A stretch of 64,000 bases of DNA. It comes from Halorussus gelatinilyticus. Its GTDB lineage: Archaea; Halobacteriota; Halobacteria; Halobacteriales; Haladaptataceae. Location of the stretch: assembly GCF_023238445.1 (NCBI RefSeq), contig NZ_CP096658.1, forward strand, positions 1,054,001 to 1,118,000, given 5' to 3'. A model generated the notes under the pieces. That model was not told where the DNA came from. It ran no database searches and saw nothing but the letters and a program-made list of their open reading frames with translations. Made by a program: the position numbers and the translations under genes. Position 1 is the first letter of the stretch. Each line of letters opens with the position of its first letter. This document shows positions 60,033-64,000 of the stretch, one piece after another.

Positions 60033-63000
60033 TTACGCGAGTCGTCGGCGAGCGGCGACCAGCCCCGCCAGAAGCGCGGCCAGCGCGGTCGAGACGCCGA
60101 ATCCGGGCACGCCGCCACTGCCGCCGCCGTCGGTTGTCGTCGCCGTCGCGGTGGTGGTCCCGCCGGAGTCGCCGCCGTCCGAACCGCCCGACTCCTCGCC
60201 GGCGACCGAGACCGACCCGGCCGCGACGCCGTTCACCGCGAGGTCGTACTCGCCCGGCGAGTCGAGCGTCACCTCGAAGGTGAGGGTCTTCGACTCGCCG
60301 CCCGCGAGTTCGACCGTCTTCCGGGCGAGCGACTCGCCGCCGGCCGAGACCGTCACCGTCTCGTTGGCGGTGCCCGAGCCGTCGTTTTCGACCGTCGCGG
60401 TGACTTCGACCGACTCGTCCGGTTCGACGCTGGTCGCGCCGACCGACGCGTCGGTCACCGAGAGCGCGCCGCTCTGAACGCCGACCGCGAAGGTGCCGGT
60501 GTCCCCGGCCACGGCGCGCAGGACGTACGTCCCGCCGCCGGTCTCGACCACCTCGGTCTCGACCGCCCGCCACGACCCGCCGTCGAATCGGTAGATAGCG
60601 ACGTTCTCGGGCGTCTCGGCCGCGCTCGCGGGCACCGCGAACTCGACGCCGACCTCCGAGAGCTCCGACGAGGAGATGTAGGTCGTGTCGATATCGACGT
60701 AGCCGAGCGTCCGCACGTCGGGCGCGCTCGCGCCGTCCGGCGCGCTCGCCGCCACGCTGGCGTCCGCGTAGAACTTTGCTTGGGGTCGGGCGGTGTTCGG
60801 CCGAATCGTCACGCGCCGGACCGTGACGTCGCCCGCGGCGATGCCGCCGTCGGGGACGACGAGACCGGGCGCGTCGGACTGGGTGTTCGAGACCGCGGCC
60901 CGGAAACTACTCGCGGTCAGGTCGGTGACTTGGACTTTGACGGTCGGGTCGGGGATGCCCGCGCCGCCACTACCGCCGCCACCTCCACCACCGCCGCCGC
61001 TACCACCCGACGACTCGCTGACGACCGTGAACGAGACCGTCTTCGCCTGCTTCAGCGAGTTGCCCGCGTCGTCGGTCACTTCCAGCGTCGCGTTGTAGGT
61101 CCCCGCCGAGAGGTTCCGCGTGAAGGTGACCGTACCGTCGGCCGCCATCGGCCCGCCGGTCACGACTTCGACGCCGCTCTCGCTCTCGAACGTGAGCGTT
61201 ACGTTCGCCGGGTCCACGCCGGAGTAGCCGTCGGAGTACGACCCAGTGAGGGTCACGTCGCCGGGCGTCGGGTTCTCGGTCTTCACGGCGAGCGAGGCGT
61301 TCGGTGCCGCCGACTCCTGCGTGCCGGTGACGGCGTAGGTCGAGAAGTGCGGGGCCTCGATCTCGTAGGTGTAGGTGCCGTTCGCGTCGTCGGTGGCGAC
61401 GCGCTCGGCATCGACTTTCTCCCACCCGGTCGATTTGTTCTCCTCTTCGACCCAGAACTTCACCGTGCCGGGCTTGATGTACTTCTGGCGGACGCGCGAC
61501 TGCTCGACGGTCACCGTGACCGTCGCGTTCGTGATGTTGTCGTTCGAGACCGAGGTGTCTATCTGCGGGAAGTAGAGCGAGGTGTTCGCGGGGTCGCCCC
61601 GGTCGGGTTCCGGGTTCGTCGTCGCGGTCCCGACCGTCACGTTGGCCACGGCCGTCTCGTTCTCCGTCTCGATGGAGACCGAATTGACGTTCGTGTCGTT
61701 GGTCTCGGCCGAGAGCGTGTCGTTTTCGACCTGTTTCATCTCGACCTTCCGGCCGACGCTGTACTCGGCAGTCGTCAGATTCACCGTGTTGCCCGCCACG
61801 TCGGTAACGGTCACCTCGAAGGTGTGGTTGCCGAGCGCGGGTGCCGCCTTTGCGAAGCCGTCTCCGTCCGCGCCGACTCGGGTGCCACCGACGAGGATGT
61901 TGCCGATACCGTTCTCGTCGGTCGCATCGACCACGACGGGGACCGCGTGTTCGGGCAGAATTTCGGTTCGGTTCGTCAGTTTCGTCCCGCCGACCGTCGG
62001 CTTCTTGGTGTCTATCTTGATGGTCTCGGACTGGATGACTTCGCGGTTGCCCGCTTCGTCCACGCTGTAGAACTCGACGGTGTATTCGCCGTCGGCCGTG
62101 AGTCGGATACCCTCGTTCGCGTTGTACTCGGTCCAACTACTGGACCCGTTGAGACGGTACTTCGTCGCGTTCAGCCCGCTGTACAACTCGATTGTTGAGA
62201 GCGTGACGTTCACGTCCGACGTGTACCACCCTTGGCGGTCCTCGCTGACGTTCGTCGTGAGAGCGGTCGTCGGAACGAACGTGTCGATCTTGAACGAGGT
62301 GGACTCGTTCTCGACGTTGCCGGCCGCGTCGGTCGTCCGGTACTCGACGGTGTGGCTTCCGTCGGTCGAGACGGTGAAGTTCCCGTCGTAGGTCTGCCAG
62401 TCACCGCCGTCAACACGATACTCGATTCCGGTGACGCTGGAACCACCGTCGGTCGCCGAGAGGTTCACCTCGACAGACGAGGTGTGCCACCCGTTCGTCG
62501 TTCCGTCGGAGTCGAGTGTGACCGACGTGTTCGGCGCGTGCGTGTCGAGCAGGAACTTCTGGACGAGCGGTCGTTCCGAGTTGCCGCGCGTGTCGGTCAC
62601 GCTCGCGAAGAGCGTGACGGTACCGTCCGACAGTCCGGCCGCGTCCACCGTGAAGTTCCCGCGGTAGATTCCGTCGTCGCCCTCGCTGAGAGCGGGTGTC
62701 CCACCGCCGAGTTCGGCGGCGTCGGCGGTGACGCTCTCGACGTCCGAGAGCGCGTCCGAGACGGCGAGCGCGACCGAGACGCGTTCGCCGTCGCCGACGA
62801 CCACGTCACCGCCTTCGGTCGTCAGGTCGTGGACCGTGACGCTCGGCCCGGTCGTGTCCGCCACCACCGAGTCGGTCTGGTCGCTCGCGCCGTCGTTGCC
62901 GTCGGCGTCCTCGGCGTCGCGGAGCGCCGCCTCGAAGGTGCCGTCGGTGCCGTCCGAGACGTTCGCGCGGTAGACGTAGGTGGCCGACTCGTTCGTCTCG

Positions 63001-64000
63001 GTGAAGTCGGCGCGCGTCAGCGTCCCCGACGCGTCGCCGCCGAGTCTGACCGTGACGTTCGACAACTGCTCGTCGGACTCGAAGCGCACGTCCACGTCCT
63101 GTCCGGTCGCGGTCACGTCGAACGCCGAGATGGTCGGGGTGACGGTGTCCAACTCGAACGTAACGTTCCGGTCGGAGTCGGTCATCGTGAGCGACCGGGT
63201 ATGGACCTGCCGCGGGAAGCGCGTGCTGTTCTCCGGCGGTTTGACCGTTACCGACACGTCGCCCACGAACTCCATCCCGCGGCGGCCGGACGCTCGCGGG
63301 ACCATGTAGCCCTCGGCGTCCGTCGGCGTGAAGACGAAGTCGGCGGTCGCACCTGCACGCGAGTGCGTGAGGTTCACGCTCGCGTTCTCGACCGGGTTAC
63401 CGGCCTCGTCCACGACCCTGACGTTCAACAGCGGTGCGTTCGGCAGGTCTAACCGGCCGAGGTCGACGTCGCTGGTCGCGTTCACGCGGTCCAGCGCGTA
63501 CACGTCCGGCACGCCGTCGCGGGGGTACGACTCGCCGTCGGGCGTACTCTGATAGAACTCGACGTTGTAGGGTCGCCCCTCGTGAAGACCCTCCGCCGTG
63601 AAGTTCCCCGTCGCGTTCGTGTAACTGTAGGGCCAATGGTCGGCCGACTCGTTGATGACGGAGACGAACCCGTCGGTCACGGGATTCCCGCCGGCGTCGC
63701 GTATCTGTCCGGAGACGTTGACCGTCCGATGTACCGTGACCGTGACGTTGGTGTCGCTCGTCACCGTGAGATTTCGCACGGCGGTCTCGTCCGCGAACCG
63801 GTTGGCGTTCGGCGGCCCGACCGCTACCGACACGTCGCCGGTGACCTCGACGCCGCGGGTCGTGCTGGACGCGGTCGACCTGAGATACCCCTCGGCGTCG
63901 GTCGTCATGTTGGAGAACGTCGCGTTCTCGCCGAGGCGACTGTGGGTGACGTTGACCGTCGCGTTCTCCACCGGATTGCCGAACTGGTCCACGGCCCGGA
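60033..64000 (-). CDS. giant PGF-CTERM surface adhesin (N-terminus off the right edge)
   Basis: At least 1,322 residues of a secreted protein are open to the window edge; the true start lies beyond. In order: two carboxypeptidase-regulatory-like repeats (NPVENATVNVTHSR and NPVENASVNLTHSR units), a bacterial Ig-like series, two OmpL47-type repeats (GIEYRVDGGDWQTYDG, TEYNANEGI), then the PGF-pre-PGF region with a poly-Gly linker and a CARDB-like Ig domain (SVEPDESVEVTATVEN). The C-terminus is a PGF-CTERM signal (VPGFGVSTALAALLAGLVAARRRLA), processed by archaeosortase A. Many N-x-S/T sequons suggest glycosylation. It is a cell-surface or adhesion protein. Confidence 0.88.
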   Translation of the reverse strand, partial: RAVDQFGNPVENATVNVTHSRLGENATFSNMTTDAEGYLRSTASSTTRGVEVTGDVSVAVGPPNANRFADETAVRNLTVTSDTNVTVTVHRTVNVSGQIRDAGGNPVTDGFVSVINESADHWPYSYTNATGNFTAEGLHEGRPYNVEFYQSTPDGESYPRDGVPDVYALDRVNATSDVDLGRLDLPNAPLLNVRVVDEAGNPVENASVNLTHSRAGATADFVFTPTDAEGYMVPRASGRRGMEFVGDVSVTVKPPENSTRFPRQVHTRSLTMTDSDRNVTFELDTVTPTISAFDVTATGQDVDVRFESDEQLSNVTVRLGGDASGTLTRADFTETNESATYVYRANVSDGTDGTFEAALRDAEDADGNDGASDQTDSVVADTTGPSVTVHDLTTEGGDVVVGDGERVSVALAVSDALSDVESVTADAAELGGGTPALSEGDDGIYRGNFTVDAAGLSDGTVTLFASVTDTRGNSERPLVQKFLLDTHAPNTSVTLDSDGTTNGWHTSSVEVNLSATDGGSSVTGIEYRVDGGDWQTYDGNFTVSTDGSHTVEYRTTDAAGNVENESTSFKIDTFVPTTALTTNVSEDRQGWYTSDVNVTLSTIELYSGLNATKYRLNGSSSWTEYNANEGIRLTADGEYTVEFYSVDEAGNREVIQSETIKIDTKKPTVGGTKLTNRTEILPEHAVPVVVDATDENGIGNILVGGTRVGADGDGFAKAAPALGNHTFEVTVTDVAGNTVNLTTAEYSVGRKVEMKQVENDTLSAETNDTNVNSVSIETENETAVANVTVGTATTNPEPDRGDPANTSLYFPQIDTSVSNDNITNATVTVTVEQSRVRQKYIKPGTVKFWVEEENKSTGWEKVDAERVATDDANGTYTYEIEAPHFSTYAVTGTQESAAPNASLAVKTENPTPGDVTLTGSYSDGYSGVDPANVTLTFESESGVEVVTGGPMAADGTVTFTRNLSAGTYNATLEVTDDAGNSLKQAKTVSFTVVSESSGGSGGGGGGGGGSGGAGIPDPTVKVQVTDLTASSFRAAVSNTQSDAPGLVVPDGGIAAGDVTVRRVTIRPNTARPQAKFYADASVAASAPDGASAPDVRTLGYVDIDTTYISSSELSEVGVEFAVPASAAETPENVAIYRFDGGSWRAVETEVVETGGGTYVLRAVAGDTGTFAVGVQSGALSVTDASVGATSVEPDESVEVTATVENDGSGTANETVTVSAGGESLARKTVELAGGESKTLTFEVTLDSPGEYDLAVNGVAAGSVSVAGEESGGSDGGDSGGTTTATATTTDGGGSGGVPGFGVSTALAALLAGLVAARRRLA

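Noticed and set aside
60950-61010. Triplet-like GC repeat run near 60950
   Set aside because: It encodes the poly-Gly linker of the surface adhesin and needs no separate explanation.
1-64000. CRISPR arrays, tRNA genes and rRNA genes
   Set aside because: Reading both strands I saw no regular spaced direct repeats and no tRNA-like T-arm/CCA ends or conserved rRNA stretches. A search with tRNAscan-SE and CRT would settle it.

Overview
This window is a high-GC segment from a haloarchaeon (class Halobacteria). The evidence is an acidic, Asp/Glu-rich proteome; archaeal information-processing genes (RfcS, RadA, aIF6, L39e, L31e, L18Ae, prefoldin alpha, FtsY, SRP54, NMD3); TATA-like boxes about 26-30 nt before start codons, as expected for leaderless transcripts; Tat-type and lipobox secretion signals; a SAMP2 ubiquitin-like domain; and a PGF-CTERM surface-protein anchor. 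I see no rRNA, tRNA, CRISPR array, transposase or phage module, and no gene-free stretch longer than about 300 bases. I cannot name the species from sequence alone.

Layout. 1-1.6 kb is a GC-poorer accessory patch: a partial GNAT, a tiny membrane protein, and a halocin C8-like precursor that looks broken by two frameshifts. 1.7-5.3 kb holds a SAMP2-peroxiredoxin fusion, a bactofilin-like membrane protein, RfcS and a zinc ribbon. 5.4-7.9 kb is an ABC exporter preceded by a 21-codon overlapping mini-ORF. 8.0-19.7 kb has AlaS, a YihY-type membrane protein, a Dps with Gln-rich tails, an HD phosphohydrolase, a divergent alpha/beta hydrolase and AMP-ligase pair, a DHH phosphoesterase and a glutamine amidotransferase. 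20-27.5 kb, mostly minus strand, has a wyosine-pathway enzyme, NMD3, a DUF2243 protein, an epimerase, a VapBC pair with a palindromic operator, an aminotransferase and a CPBP protease. 27.6-32.6 kb has HtpX, a Tat lipoprotein and PspAB (membrane stress), then RadA and an AI-2E family transporter. 32.6-35.7 kb has SufU and SufS with two genes between them.

36-50 kb: a TPR protein, DUF424, a YbjQ-like protein, ThpR and GNAT genes lead into the L39e-L31e-aIF6 genes. About 7.6 kb of other genes follows before L18Ae-prefoldin-FtsY resumes. That segment carries a tightly coupled operon of siroheme nitrite/sulfite reductase, a small unknown protein, CbiX-DR2241, a SUMT methyltransferase and a TrpD paralogue, and then an ArsC-like gene. 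SRP54 follows at 50.3 kb.

51.8-64 kb: a membrane-protein gene interrupted by an in-frame amber codon, a split MgtE-like transporter, a lipoprotein, kynureninase, a PAS histidine kinase, an unknown, an HSL-type esterase, and the C-terminal 1,300 residues of a giant PGF-CTERM surface adhesin that runs off the right edge.

Strongest items for a second look: the SAMP2-peroxiredoxin fusion; the halocin-like locus with two apparent frameshifts; and leaderless mini-ORFs that end in a 4-nt ATGA overlap with the next gene (two clear cases, one weaker).
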